Shown piece after piece: positions 34,386 to 46,400 of a stretch of 64,000 bases of DNA. Positions within the stretch are counted from its first letter, which is position 1. The number at the start of each line of letters is the position of its first letter. This DNA is from Trichoderma breve. Taxonomy: Eukaryota; Ascomycota; Sordariomycetes; Hypocreales; Hypocreaceae. The translations under genes were made by a program, and so were the position numbers. Under the pieces are notes generated by a model. The model was not told the origin of the DNA. It saw only the letters and a program-made list of their open reading frames with translations, and made no database searches. Location of the stretch: positions 1,009,501 to 1,073,500 of the forward strand of contig NW_026611594.1 of NCBI RefSeq assembly GCF_028502605.1. The letters run 5' to 3'.

Positions 34386-36848
34386 GATGGCGGTGTTGTT
34401 TTGTTGAGAAGCGATTCGAGTTCGGTGAGGGTATCGTCGGGGGGTTGGTGTCGTTTCGTTCGATGTTGTCGTAACAAGGTATTCGCAAGCGCGCGAGAAT
34501 AAACAAAAACAAACGAGCGTCGTCAAAAGCTCAGCAACAACCTCCTATCATCCGTCTTTTGTTTCCCAAGCTAACCCTTCAAAAAGCGCAGCCTTCCTTT
34601 CGATGCGACACAAAACTCCCAAACAAAAACAAAGAATATGCCACTTTTTCCGAGATCCCTCCCCCACGAAAGTAAACGAGCGTCAGGTAAAACGATTGAC
34701 CGGGGGAAAAAAAAAGGAGAAAAGAAAAGAAACGCAGTCGCTTGATCTATGCGAATCCCTCAAAAATCGTGTTATTTCGGTTTTCGATGGTGTTTGAAGT
34801 CGAGCAGATTCCGGATACGAGGCCGCTGGGCGAGGAGTTGCGAGGCGCAAGAATCAAATGGGAAGAAGGGCGCAAAAAGAGAGAGAAGAAAGTCGGGGGG
34901 GGGATTATGGGGGACCCACCAAGAGGGAAGGTGACTTGCGTGAATACGGGGAAACGGTCATCTTTGCAAAGTATCTTTTTTTTTTCTATACGAGATACTG
35001 TAGTGCGCATGATGGATGGATGAAGCAAAATGGGTGAAGAGAAACACAATTCCAGAAACACAGAGTAGCAACAGATTATTATCACCTTATTCAGATAAAC
35101 AACAGATCGGACTCAATGCAGGCCCATCAATGCATACATACAGCTATGTTGTGCATTGTCTCCATTAATTACTCCCTTGATGCAATTCTATCGTACTACT
35201 AAATCCATCCATCCGCACAGTGGAGTCACCCGTCAGATCACCAAGGAAACAAAGCCATTCACCTGCTTATTACCACGATTACTATTGGATCACCACTCAC
35301 AAACATCAACAATAAACACATACTACTGCATACAATGCGCAATCTCAAGCACAAGAATAAATCAACATCAACACATCTGATGCATTATAATTAAATAAAT
35401 CATCCAACAAGCCCCTCCGCCGTGTCAGATTATAATACTACTAGGTACTTAGCAGTTCACCCCTCAAATCAATCCCCATCCAGCATACACTGTACATACA
35501 CACAAACACGTACCCTGCAGCAACATCAAACAATAAATAAATATGAACATCTTCACTCTCTCCCTCAGCATTCAAAGCAACCCCTTGAAATGAACCAAAT
35601 GGATTCACATGCCCTTTTTCACCCTACCAACGATATTCTACATCTCCCACCAACGTAATTTCACTAATCCATCCCTTGACATCATGCCTGTGCAGTCAGT
35701 ATATCCATTCGTTGGAAATAGTCCAAGACAGGAATCACATCAACTCATCACCAACACTCACATTCACATTCACACTCACACTCACAAATCCATCAAATCA
35801 CATCACATCCCTTCACAGAAAAACAACACTTTACACGATATCAGACACACAGCATCATCAAGACAAATGGCCCTTAAACACAGCCATCTCATTCACATTA
35901 TTCATCTCTTCCATCTTTATAAAGCATTGCCAAAACAACACCTACCCACACACATCTATAACCCATCCATCCGATTCACTCCACAAGATGCTCAAAAAAA
36001 AGTAAAATAAACGATCAAAATCATAAACCAGGCAACATCATAAATGCCCGCTCTCGTTGTTCTTGTTCTCCCCACGCCTAACCCGTGGATAGTAGGTATC
36101 TCGAATAAAAAAAACAGAAAAAAAAACCAGATTTAAAAAAAGGGGGGAGGCTGAAATTGTCCGTGTGTAATACACACAAAATCAGATGGTGTCCCGTTGC
36201 CCCCATTCCAGCCATCCTCGGGCCAACCGTAGTCATGTCATCTCCCTTCTCCCTGTAACCATGCCGATGCTCCTTCATGCATATTAATGAATAAAATAGC
36301 TTGATTAAAAAAAAAAAGACACATGTGAAAATGGAATAAAAAGGTGATGAAAAAAAAGGCGGGCATAAAGGCATAAACCACAAAATGAAATCAACTCCAG
36401 ATGAAATGCATCTGAAGAGATGTGACAGGCGTTTCCCCCCTATACCTCTTCGACCAGTGTGTACCATTTCTTCGTTTGTTGGACGGGAGTCATAAAAGCC
36501 GTCCAAAACCCAATCCCTAATGCCGGTTCCCTTAACCAACGCCCCAAAGCCATGCAAATCCATGTGCTGCATCCTGATGATGAGCAAAAGCTAAAGAGAA
36601 AAAAAAAATGAGAATGATAAAAATAGCAAAAGTAAAAGAGTAAGGCAATGTAAAATGAAAACACTAAAAGTACAAATGTGGACAACCCCAGAAAGTGAGA
36701 GAGAGGAAAAAAAAAAAAAATACAAGGATGCTGAGACACTCTGCCGAGCAGAAAATGTCTTGAACCATCCTGCTCATGGAGCAAAAGCGGTGCAGATGTG
36801 GTTCCCATCCACTGACCAACCGCCGCAAAGGGAACATTGCAACCACGT
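34386..36848. other. 2.5-kb intergenic region, chs7 promoter side
   Basis: Holds the chs7 promoter and the 3' region of the cyclin gene (both on the minus strand). Composition alternates between A-rich and C/A-rich tracts, with a CACATTCACACTCAC-type microsatellite at 35753-35787 and several poly-A runs near 36110 and 36310. No gene is supported. Confidence 0.5.
35753..35787 (+). repeat. CACTCA/CATTCA microsatellite
   Basis: About six imperfect 6-bp units. Confidence 0.8.
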
Positions 36849-39266
36849 CTAGGGTGCATACGGCACTTGCGGTGCGTGTTGCGAGAGGGACTGCTGGCCC
36901 CTGTTGTACACTATAAACTCGGGCACCACTCCCGTGCGCAAGTCGTTTCGCCGACCAAGAGGCTGGTAATGCATGTGCGTGGGCGGGACGGGCACCGCGA
37001 GGTGATACTGATCCAGCGATGCCGACGGCGGCGGGTAGAGCAGCCTGTTGACGTGGCGGATGGGCTTGTAGGGACTGGCCCGCTGCTGCAGGTAGACGCT
37101 GGGCGAGTGCGAGATGGGCGTCAGGGCAATGGGCGTATGCATTCCCGAGGCGGCTCCAAACAGGGGCTCCGCCATTGGCGACGACGTATAGGCAGAGGCG
37201 AGGCTCACCGGCGTGTGCTGGTGCTTGCTGGGCGTGGTGTAGGCGATCGGCGGGTGGTTCTGCGGTGCTGTGCTGGGGAATCCAGTGGCGGAGACACTCG
37301 TAGTCGATGCCGGGAGGGTCGGTGGGTGGTAGGCTTCGTATTGTACAGGTAGAGGCGCAGCCGATGATTGGTATGGCTGATAGACGCTGGACATGGCACG
37401 CATGCCGGTCTGCAGAGGCGGCAGAGAGACCATGTTCTGGTTGGCGTAGGGCGACTGGGGGGTGTAGCCGGTTGCCGGAGTGTAGCTGGCTGCTGCGCCC
37501 TGGGTAGCAGATGGTGACGTATATCCAGCCGCCAGCGGTGAAGTCGTAGTCGTTGTCGATACCGTCGGCGCCGCTGTCGGGAAAGCAACCGGCTGGGAGG
37601 TTTGAGGCTGCGTTGTGACAATGGTGAGGTGCGGCACGGGAAGCCTGCCCGACTCCGGGGCGGCCTTGGGCCAGGGCGCTCCGCTCATGGGAGCTCTGCG
37701 CATAATTCGTTTGGCTGGGTGATCGATGGGTTCCACGTCGGGACTGCGCTTTCGACAAACGGGCAGAGTCATGGACGGCCGAGCAGCCAGGGGCGAGACG
37801 GGGTTGGCGTGGTACATGGCCCAGTTCTGAGCGTGTCTCGAAACAGGGGGCGAGTATGTCGTCACGGCGGCGGGAGCGAATGCTGCATCGGCAGATGGTA
37901 GCATGACCGTCGAGGTGGGCGAGACGAGGGGAGAGTGGAAGCTCCTGGCAGAGGGAGAGACGGCCAAGGGGGATGCTGGAACTCGGAGCGCCTGCTCGTA
38001 GTAGTCGCGGAAGCACGCCAACTTGGTCAACCAATCCTCCCACTCGTCCTTGGAGGCAAGGAGGTTGTATCGCATGTTGCTCAGAAACTCGACTTCCATG
38101 ACGTGAATCTCGCCGACGCTGAAGCACGACACCTCGGCCCACGTCTTGTTGGTGTAGGTGTTGTCGTCGAGGACTGCAGGAGAGGCACATTGTTAGCTGT
38201 TTGCTTTGCTTACTTGCGTCATGTCCCCCTGCAAGGACAGATGGAGACATGGAGAAAGAGGGAAACCATACATTTGTTACCGAGCATGAGGGCCACCGTG
38301 AGCAATCGATACTCGCTGCCCTCTCGGCCCTTGATCTGCGGTGTCGACAGCTTGAGTCTGTAGATGAAGAGCAGCGCGAGCAGAATCACGTTCTGTGTAA
38401 CCTGGGTGGTCGACAGCACGTTGTAGACCCATTTGCGGAACTGCTCGTTTGGCTTGGCTAGCTGGGCCAGGCGAGTGGTGAGCATGTTTGGCCGTGATCG
38501 AATCGTCTCTGCTTTCTTGAGGTGGTCAATGGATTCAAACCAAAAGAGGCACGTCATCTGGGGGAAGATCAAGTTAGCTATCAAAGCCCAAAAGAAGATG
38601 GCCAAACAACGAAAAAAACAGTAGAGCTCAGGAAGTTGCTTGGAATTGCTGGTTTCGACGAACCTGGGCTGCAAAATCTGCCAAGCTGCCGCCGTTGGAG
38701 CTGATGCATCTCGGGATCTGGAGACTGTGGTAGATCAACGTCTCAGGGCTCCTCCTCGATGATATGGCATCCTTGGCGGAAACCGACGAAGCTGGCGTCG
38801 CCGATTTGGTAGAGCGATCCGAGGGAGTGCCGTGAAGAGTCGCAGTGCGTGACTGCGAGGTGGAACTCTGGGCGGTTTGGCTCTGCTGGGTGGGATATCG
38901 GTAGTACTGCGCAGCGGCATTCCTGGCATCGTGGGAGGCAACGGCTGCTGAAGTCGAGGTCCTGGGGTGGGCAATTGACGAGGCGTAGGATCGCAGAGCG
39001 TGGCTGTCGTATGCAGCCGGCGCCTGCTGGTACGTGGTGCTCATCTCGTCGACTGGAGGCGTCCTCAAGCCCAGGTGAAGTCGGTGGTGAGGACGATGCT
39101 GATGTTGATGCTGAGGATGAGGATGATGCTGGAGATGGCGGTGCGCAACGTCGTGGTAGGAGAGCAGCTTGGACAGGTGAGGCAGTCGTCGAGAGTCGAA
39201 GGAGCTTGACGGTGACAAGGGCAGCTGGACAAGATGCGACGTCGAGGGCGCGGCCTTGACAGACAT
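36849..39266 (-). CDS. Pho85-type cyclin (Pcl/Clg1-like)
   Basis: Exons 39266-38664, 38557-38272 and 38173-36849 join in phase (106-bp and 98-bp introns) to give 737 aa. Residues 1-200 are disordered and include a His/Gln tract (near 50-70) and Ser/Thr/Gln runs. The cyclin box covers about 200-340: FWFESIDHLKKAE, FRKWVYNVLSTTQVTQNVILLALLFIYRLK, EYRLLTVALMLGNKFLDD, KTWAEVSCFSVGEIHVMEVEFLSNMRYNL. The rest is a long Pro/Ser/Thr-rich tail with SP/TP sites. The GNKFLDDNTYTNKTWAEVS block marks cyclins of the Pho80/Pcl group that partner the CDK Pho85; yeast Clg1 is the likely closest type. Expected role: nutrient and morphogenesis signalling. An alternative is another Pcl subtype. A 13.7-kb gene-free region lies upstream. 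Confidence 0.85.
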
Positions 39267-39589
39267 GGGGGAAGCACCTATGACGAGGTGAAAGGGCTTT
39301 TTGAAGGTGGTGAGATTTTGCTGGCGGGCAGTGAACAAGCGTCACTGCGTTTGTTTACAGGCGGGGGAAAAGGAATGGCTGAGGAGAAGAGAAAAGGAAA
39401 AAGGAAGAGAGAAAAAAGCCCTCACGGAAGGCCTCTGCGCTGGAAAGATGAAGGATTGTGGGATTGTGGGAAGTAAGTACGGAAAGGTGAGGCCAAGATG
39501 AAAAGGTGGACAGGAGCCGAGTTAAGTCAAAAGTCATGTACTTGATGTAGGTACCTCCATGCTCCAGTAGCAACGAGTGGAGGTTTTGG

Positions 39590-39626
39590 GTGTAAGTGTA
39601 AGTGTGAGTGCAAGTGCAGTGAGTGA
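39590..39626 (+). repeat. GTGTAAGT/GTGAGTGC short tandem repeat
   Basis: Imperfect 6-bp units of GTAAGT/GTGAGT about 325 bp upstream of the cyclin ATG, in its probable leader or promoter. Confidence 0.75.
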
Positions 39627-39883
39627 ACAGTGGAGGTACTAGGACCTAGAGGAAGAGGGTGTGGGTACCAAGCATTGGCTGCAGGCGCGGGCAGCCGGCG
39701 AGTACAGGTACAAGTACATGCGATACGTACATGGGATACGATACACGCAGCTGGCTGGGACCCCGGATTTATTTTGGTGGTGCGCTAGCGGTGGCTTTTG
39801 TGAGAGTTGAGTACATTTGATGGAGAGTCTCTGCAAGCTTCGTTAGCATGAAAAAGGCAATCAAGGCACTGAACTGAACTGGG

Positions 39884-39909
39884 CTGGCACTGGCACTGGC
39901 ACTGGCACT
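39884..39909 (+). repeat. (CTGGCA)4 microsatellite
   Basis: Four perfect 6-bp units. Confidence 0.9.
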
Positions 39910-41626
39910 AGACGGAGCCGGACCAGGCAAGGAACGCTTGCTGACATGCATCCCTAGCATCCAATCCATCCCATGGGGGACCGGCACAACTGAAGGCCGC
40001 TGAGGTTGACGCTGTTGAAATGAGAAGGGGGGCGTGTGTGGTGTGTTGTGTTGTGTTGCTGGTGTTTCCAGGAGAGGGAGAGCGTTTATTCATACATGTA
40101 TGTACATTCATTCGTTGGTTCGTTTGCTCAAAGTGAACACCACATCAGGCTTGAAAAGGACAAAAAGCGCCTACATACAGTACAGTACATTACATAGATA
40201 TTGAAATAAAAACGCGCCCGGAAGGGGAGGGTAGAGGGGGGGCAAAAGGCAAAGGGCGACGAACAAACGAACGACTTCAACATATGGACATTGTATGTAA
40301 ACGGCAAAGTTTCGCTTTCGGCGGTCCTCGTACTACTACTAGCCCAGGTGAATCCCAATCCCATCCAATCCCAGAGTTCGATCAACATGATTACGAAAAA
40401 TGCAACAACCACCGCTCGCTGGGATCTCCTCTCTTTTTTTTTTTTTCGTGGCTGCTCCCCGAAAAAGAACTGGACTTGTCGTGAATGAACTTGAACTTGA
40501 TCCCAGCCCGCCATCATGGAACCCAAACCAGACCCAATCAATGGATGGCAATTGGCTCCAGCTTGGCTGCACTGGCACGCTCACGCGGAAGCTGGTACCT
40601 GCGCCGGGCGGTACCCACGCCGCGCAGGCATCACGCGGTGCGCGCAAGGTACCTCGGGGCCGTGGGTACATTTGGGTTTGGTCCAGCGGCGCTACGCAGG
40701 TGCTAAGGTGACGCCTTTTTTTGCCTGGGTCTGGTTGTGTCTGGGTCCTTGGGAGAGTCCACTTTCACTTGGTACCTCTTAAGAAAACGGAGCACAGTAC
40801 ATTTTGCAGGGAGCGTCACCGAGGGCGAAAACAGCCCAGTCTTGGAGCCGTTGGGAGGGGAAGGGGGCCCTTTCTTTTCCCCATGTTCTTTTTTATTTTT
40901 CTCGCATCTGAATCTGTGCTTGGACGGTGCCGATAGTACTTGATTTGTATGGATCATATACGAGTGGCGCTGCGGACACGACGCATGAGACAGGCGCCAT
41001 TGCATTACGGGGGAGGATACGAGTCTGTTGGACGGAGCTGGTAGCGGTACAGTACAGATCTATTACTTGTACTTTTGGGGGATCAATACATACCTCCATG
41101 CAAATGTACTCGTACCCATCACGTTGAGGCTCCCCCTGTATGTGTTTAAACCACACCAAGTCCAAGTTCGCCCATCCATCCAATCCACCCAGTTGGTGCT
41201 CAAACGGCGCTGGATGGATGGATCCCTGTCGGTGCGTCGAGATATTAATATGCTTGAGGATAGGATGGGTGCCTCACCTCACCACTTGTGTGCGTGCATG
41301 CACAGGTACGGGAATAGCAGGTATGGATAGAGTAACGCTTGAAGTATCAGTACAGCTCCAGATGTCAACAGCAAAACGACTCGAGTCACTTCTACTGTAG
41401 CGCCTCAATAGCAGCGCCGTGGCTCGTCTGAATTCATGGACGCTTCCACCCTCAAAGTCATTTGATGTTCCAGGCTGAGCCCATCAAATGGATGTACTTT
41501 TCACTACGAGCCGCCACACAGGTAGCTCCAGCCCGGCGTGTACCTTTTTGCGGGGTTCCTCTGACAGTCTGCCAACCTGCCGCCAGCACCGACGGCCAAG
41601 GTACCGTGCCGCCTGGCTGTACTCGT

Positions 41627-41653
41627 ACCGGCACCGGCACCAGCACCAGCACT
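41627..41653 (+). repeat. (GGCACC)/(AGCACC) microsatellite
   Basis: About four 6-bp units, CCGGCA changing to CCAGCA. Confidence 0.8.
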
Positions 41654-41880
41654 GTACCGTGATAGAAGCGCGACAGTGCTTGTACCTGCTGAGCTGGGAG
41701 GGTCACGCCGACGGTGGGCAGCAAGTTTCCATGTCCCCTGCAGCAGGCCAGAACCAGACCAAGACCAAGACCAGACCAGGGACCGTTTTCAAGGGAATCC
41801 CGCACCCCTTCCAGCGCTGGCCTCTAGCGGGCGAGGAGCCCATGGAGCCACATCCCTGCTGAGCCCAGCTGACACAGCGC

Positions 41881-41905
41881 CTGGAACTGGAACTGGAACC
41901 GGAAC
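41881..41905 (+). repeat. (CTGGAA)4 microsatellite
   Basis: Four 6-bp units; the last carries a CCGGAA variant. Confidence 0.8.
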
Positions 41906-43453
41906 ACCCGCTCGCTGTGCTCTCAATCATCAACGCTCATCAATGTCAATCAATTTGATTCAACTTCCTTTTCGCCGCAAAAGGAGAACAAAGAGGGGGC
42001 GACCCTTTTATTTTGGGGGCGTTTTATGCGCCAGTTCTTGTCCCCATATCTACAGTATATCGAAGCCTTTTGCCCTTGATAGTGTCCAGGTCCTCAAATG
42101 CTTAATAGTGGCACCCCGGGCGACCCCCTGCAAAGCCCACAGGACAGGCGCTTCAATATCACAGAGCCGAAGCGTGTTCTGGTCTGGTCTGGTGCTAAAC
42201 CGCGAAGTGCCATGCCACGGGGATGAGCAATACGGACGGACATGCTCTGGAGACTTGGATGGAGACTTTAGAAAATGCAAGGCAGCTAGTGCCAAGTTTG
42301 CAGGCCACACGGCATGGGGACAAAGAGACAAAGAGGCGACACGGGTTTTCTTGTCTCGGTGGACGATTTGATTCGCATTGCGTCGCTCTGACCGAGGTCA
42401 TTCATCATTTCTGCTGCGCCCGAAAATAGGGAGATGACGGCGTCTAAAATCATGGAATTGCGTAATGTGAATAATGAAAATAATCAATAACATAACAAAG
42501 AAAAACGAGTAAGAGTCTGAAAAAAAGGGCGGCGTCGCCGGAGGGGGAACTTTCTTTCTTTTTTTTGCCTCACAAAAATTGGAAGTGTCATCAAATCTAC
42601 TTTGCCAATCTGCAAAGTTCGAGCTGCTGCTGCTAGTCCCCTCGATGTATTTCGCTTTTCCGGGCCTAATAAGCTAACGCACTCAAAAGTGTCCATTTCG
42701 CCGCTTTTCGATAGGCCAGGCGCGAGAAAAGAAAAAAAAAAGGCTGCAAACACGGTCCTGGATCCCCCGGCTTGGCCCATTTTCGTACGGCACGCGCAAG
42801 GGCCCAGACAAAGAGGAGGAGGAAAGAAGGCGAAAAATGAAGAGAATAGTCGCGAAAATAAAAAAGGGTCCATGTGTTAGCGAGGTGTCAACTGCGTCGT
42901 CCAATGTCCAATACTTTATTCACGATTGCGGGTGTTACAGCTATTACAGCTATCTACATACACTTGCATTAATGGCATCACAGTAAAGCTGTACAGTGAT
43001 TTATCCAGTAGCACAGTTGGCGAATACATGTACTCTTGGATAATACGATACTGCCGTTGGCCAACAGAAAAAGAAGCAATGCCGGAAACAAACACCAGCA
43101 AACAATCAACGACACTCGGGGTCTCGTATGTACTTGCAGCTCCACTTGGCAATGGCCTCGCTTGCTACTAAGCAACGGGCTCAGGTCGTGTTCCGCGCCT
43201 CCATCCGATGGGCCAAAAGAACCTAGGACGGATGACGGCTGTGCAAGCATCATCAATATCGTACTGTACTCGTACATGGCCATGCCAGCAATGCCTAAAA
43301 CGAGAACTGCTCGTCTAGAATAAATGATGCCCATCTAGATCTAGCTCCAGTCCTTTACAAGGCACCATCGCGAAAAACAAAAAAAAGCTTCGTGGGCCAC
43401 TTACAGCGTCTCCGCGGCTTGGCTTGGCTTGAATCACGAGGCTCTGACCGGCC

Positions 43454-43477
43454 ACTGCACTGCACTGCACTGCACTG
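43454..43477 (+). repeat. (ACTGC)4 microsatellite, copy 1
   Basis: ACTGC repeated four times, running into ACTGTACCGTAC. A sister tract of the same unit sits at 49570. Confidence 0.85.
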
Positions 43478-46400
43478 TACCGTACAGGACAAGTCAGTCT
43501 ACTGCCTACTCGTACACGCACAGGCAGACAAGCATGCGTGATACCCACTCGTCTGGATGGATGACTTTTGAAATCGATCCCCCGATCCGCGTCAGCCAGC
43601 CCCTGCGTGGAGCGGATACAAAAGCATAGCGCCAGGGCTTGCGGTTTGCTGATGACATGGACCAAGACCAAGAGGTAGCTGTAGCTGTAGCCTTGCATCG
43701 TGTGAGAGGGTACCTTTATTGTTTGCTCTATCTTTCATTGCAAGATTCATTCGACCTTACATTCATAATGCTCCTGTACAAAGTTGTACGACTGTATAAC
43801 GAGCACTTTCAAAGACACGGCAGCAAATGCTACTGCGTGGACTACACAGTAGCTTTTCTCATATCTCAAGGTTAAGTGCTCGCATGCAACGACGGCTAGC
43901 CCAAGACTGTTCCGAAAAGGGACGGCGATGCTACAAGGTGCTAGGGGGGGCCAAACCAGTAGCGCTGAATGAGACATTGAACCAAAAAAGAAGACGAAGA
44001 AAGAAGAAAGACGTTTTGAATCAAACAGGAGCCAGGCCAGGGCATCATCTTCTCTCTTTCCCCCCTTCTGCACGCATGCACGGGAGAGACACGCCCCCCT
44101 TCATATCAGCCTACTGCAGTCCTTGTATAAGTTCTGTGCCTGTTTACATGAGTGCAACTTTGGCACATGAAAGTTAGCCTCAACGTATCTTTCGTGCTTT
44201 TCCTTTTTCCCTCCGTGTTTCTTATTTCTTTTCTTTTTCGCTCACTATTGCTGCTGCTGTATATCCTCTCGTGCAATAGAATGCCGGGCTCACACCCCTT
44301 GTGCTTGGGCTTTGTATTCCCTTTCTTTTCTTCCCCCCACCCCTCCCCCCCTTGGAACCTTGTGAAGAAGGCGGGAAGAGCTGAAAAGGGCCGCGTACCG
44401 TGCATGTCATTGGATTTGATTGGAGGAAGGGGGGCGGAAAGAGGCCTACACAGAGAAGAGACGGACAGCGTCTGGTTTTGTACATATCATTTGATTGCAT
44501 TCGTTTCTTTTCTAGACGATGCCGGATTTCACGTCACTAAATAATTAACACGCTAAGCAAGGCGACAAATGTGCGTACTTGTACGATATTGAAGTAGCAT
44601 GAGGATTAGCAGTGTCGAAACTCATGCATGTCTCAGGTCCTCTCTGGCCTTCCATGTTAGCCACAGTGGCCGGGCCTGTACATGTACCTACTAGCCGGAT
44701 TACCATCATCCAACTAGATGTCTAATAATAGCCGCCATGGACGAAGAACCTTGAAGATAATATCTCTTGGCTTTTCTTCCCTTTCTTTTTCCTTCCTTTT
44801 TCGAGGGAGAGAGCGGAAAGGCAAGGTACATGCTCCTACAGTAGAACTTAGTCCCAGAGCCGCCGCATACCAGATGCCATCGTATCCGATTCGCATCCAT
44901 GGTTGAATATCTGGAGCCTGGGGGGATCCATCTGATCCACATCAGTCAGTCGCCCGTTGGGTCTTCCTGCGCGGACTCTAGACCCAGCCGACGGCATGCA
45001 CCTGTCTGAATGCGACCAAAACCCATTACGCTAAGGCACCCGCAATGAAATGGACTATCAGTTAAACCTTTTCGTATGAGTACTTGGCACGAGAAAACAA
45101 GCAGCTCATCATAACTCGCTCGTACTAAATAGCTGGTTATATCACCGAGTACGAGTACATACGACGGTGATGTGTAAATCACTGCACCAGGCAGGCATGG
45201 TCCAGGCCCACCAAGTGCGGCGCCGTGGTATCAAAAAGGAAGACGGAAAAGCCTGCTTTAGGTTTGTCTGGTCTGGCTGGTGCTGGTCCACCTGGAGATG
45301 ATACACTCATATCTCTCGTCTCCATCGCAACAGGGCCTGGGATGATCAGCGGGAAAAACGCAGGAGAAGATGCAAATGGACTACGTCAAAGACTTCGTTT
45401 ATTACCCCCCCTTGACTCACACACACACGCAGACACATGCACGCCCCTCTCAGTGCTCTCGCTCGTCCATGTAACTTGATATGGGGAACGCGCGCCCATC
45501 ATTTTTTTTTTTTCTTTCTTCTGAATGCGACAAGAAGGACGGTACAGGTACATGTACGATGCTGGATGTATGCATGGCGTCTTGCGTAAGACATTTTTGG
45601 GGGAGATACTGGGCCTCCCCCCGTTGTAAGAAAAATAGAAAAAAATAAACCGTTTTATTTAGCGGCACAACGAATCAGACTGCGCCCTTTTGGGGTGAAT
45701 AAGAGAGGGGGAAGGAGAAATAAGAGACAAAAAAAGAGACATCGGCCCTTGTTCGTGTACACAGGGCTGGTACATGTTAAAAAACTACTGGTATTGGAAT
45801 CGAACAAGGGGGGGAGCCCTGAAGCAAGGCGAGGGAAGAATCTCGCATTACGGCAGAAGCCAGACGAAGCGGGAAATGGCACTATTACTGCCCTGTCCCG
45901 AGTTCAAAGCCAAGCAGGTTAATAGACGAAGAGGCGTGGCAATTTGCGGCGTCGTATGTGATAGTGCGTTTTTTTAAGCTGTCTGGTGCCTTTTGTAACA
46001 GAAAACAGCACATTACTGTACGAGTACTGTAGCATCGACCGCTCGTTTATGGCATGTATTCAGCAGATTGCATGCAACTCAGATGCGCGAGCGTGGGGGG
46101 GCCAGAAGCAGGGGAGATTGAAAAGGGTTAAGAGAAGGCGTCACATCTTATTTTTTGCCTCTGCTTCGCTCATATGATACGTGTACGAGTACGCTTCTGC
46201 TCGTAAGTACGGGAGGTATTATCCCCAACTAAAGTATAAATGATACGGTGGGCGAGGCGAGTGCTGCAAGACGCAACGGTGGGAGAAGGTACATGCATCA
46301 TGTATGGGTTATCTGTATATGTGCGTGTGTGCGAGTGTGTGTGAATTCAGGCCGTCAGGTGGCTTCTATTGCCGGCATGCTTTATTTCGCTTCACCTTTG

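Noticed and set aside
34386..34526. N-terminal extension of Chs7 by 47 codons
   Set aside because: No ATG in the extension, and the family starts at MSGFGDF.
36664..38250. 528-codon minus frame overlapping the cyclin gene
   Set aside because: It is out of frame with the cyclin exons, starts without context, has no domain, and reads through Ser/Pro-rich sequence where shifted frames stay open by composition.
41676..42371. 231-codon plus frame in the gene-free region
   Set aside because: Passes through microsatellites, has no recognisable domain and no conserved features.
45781..45870. Box-B-like GTTCGATTCC on the minus strand, possible tRNA
   Set aside because: The T-arm does not pair and no acceptor stem or A box is found at the right spacing.
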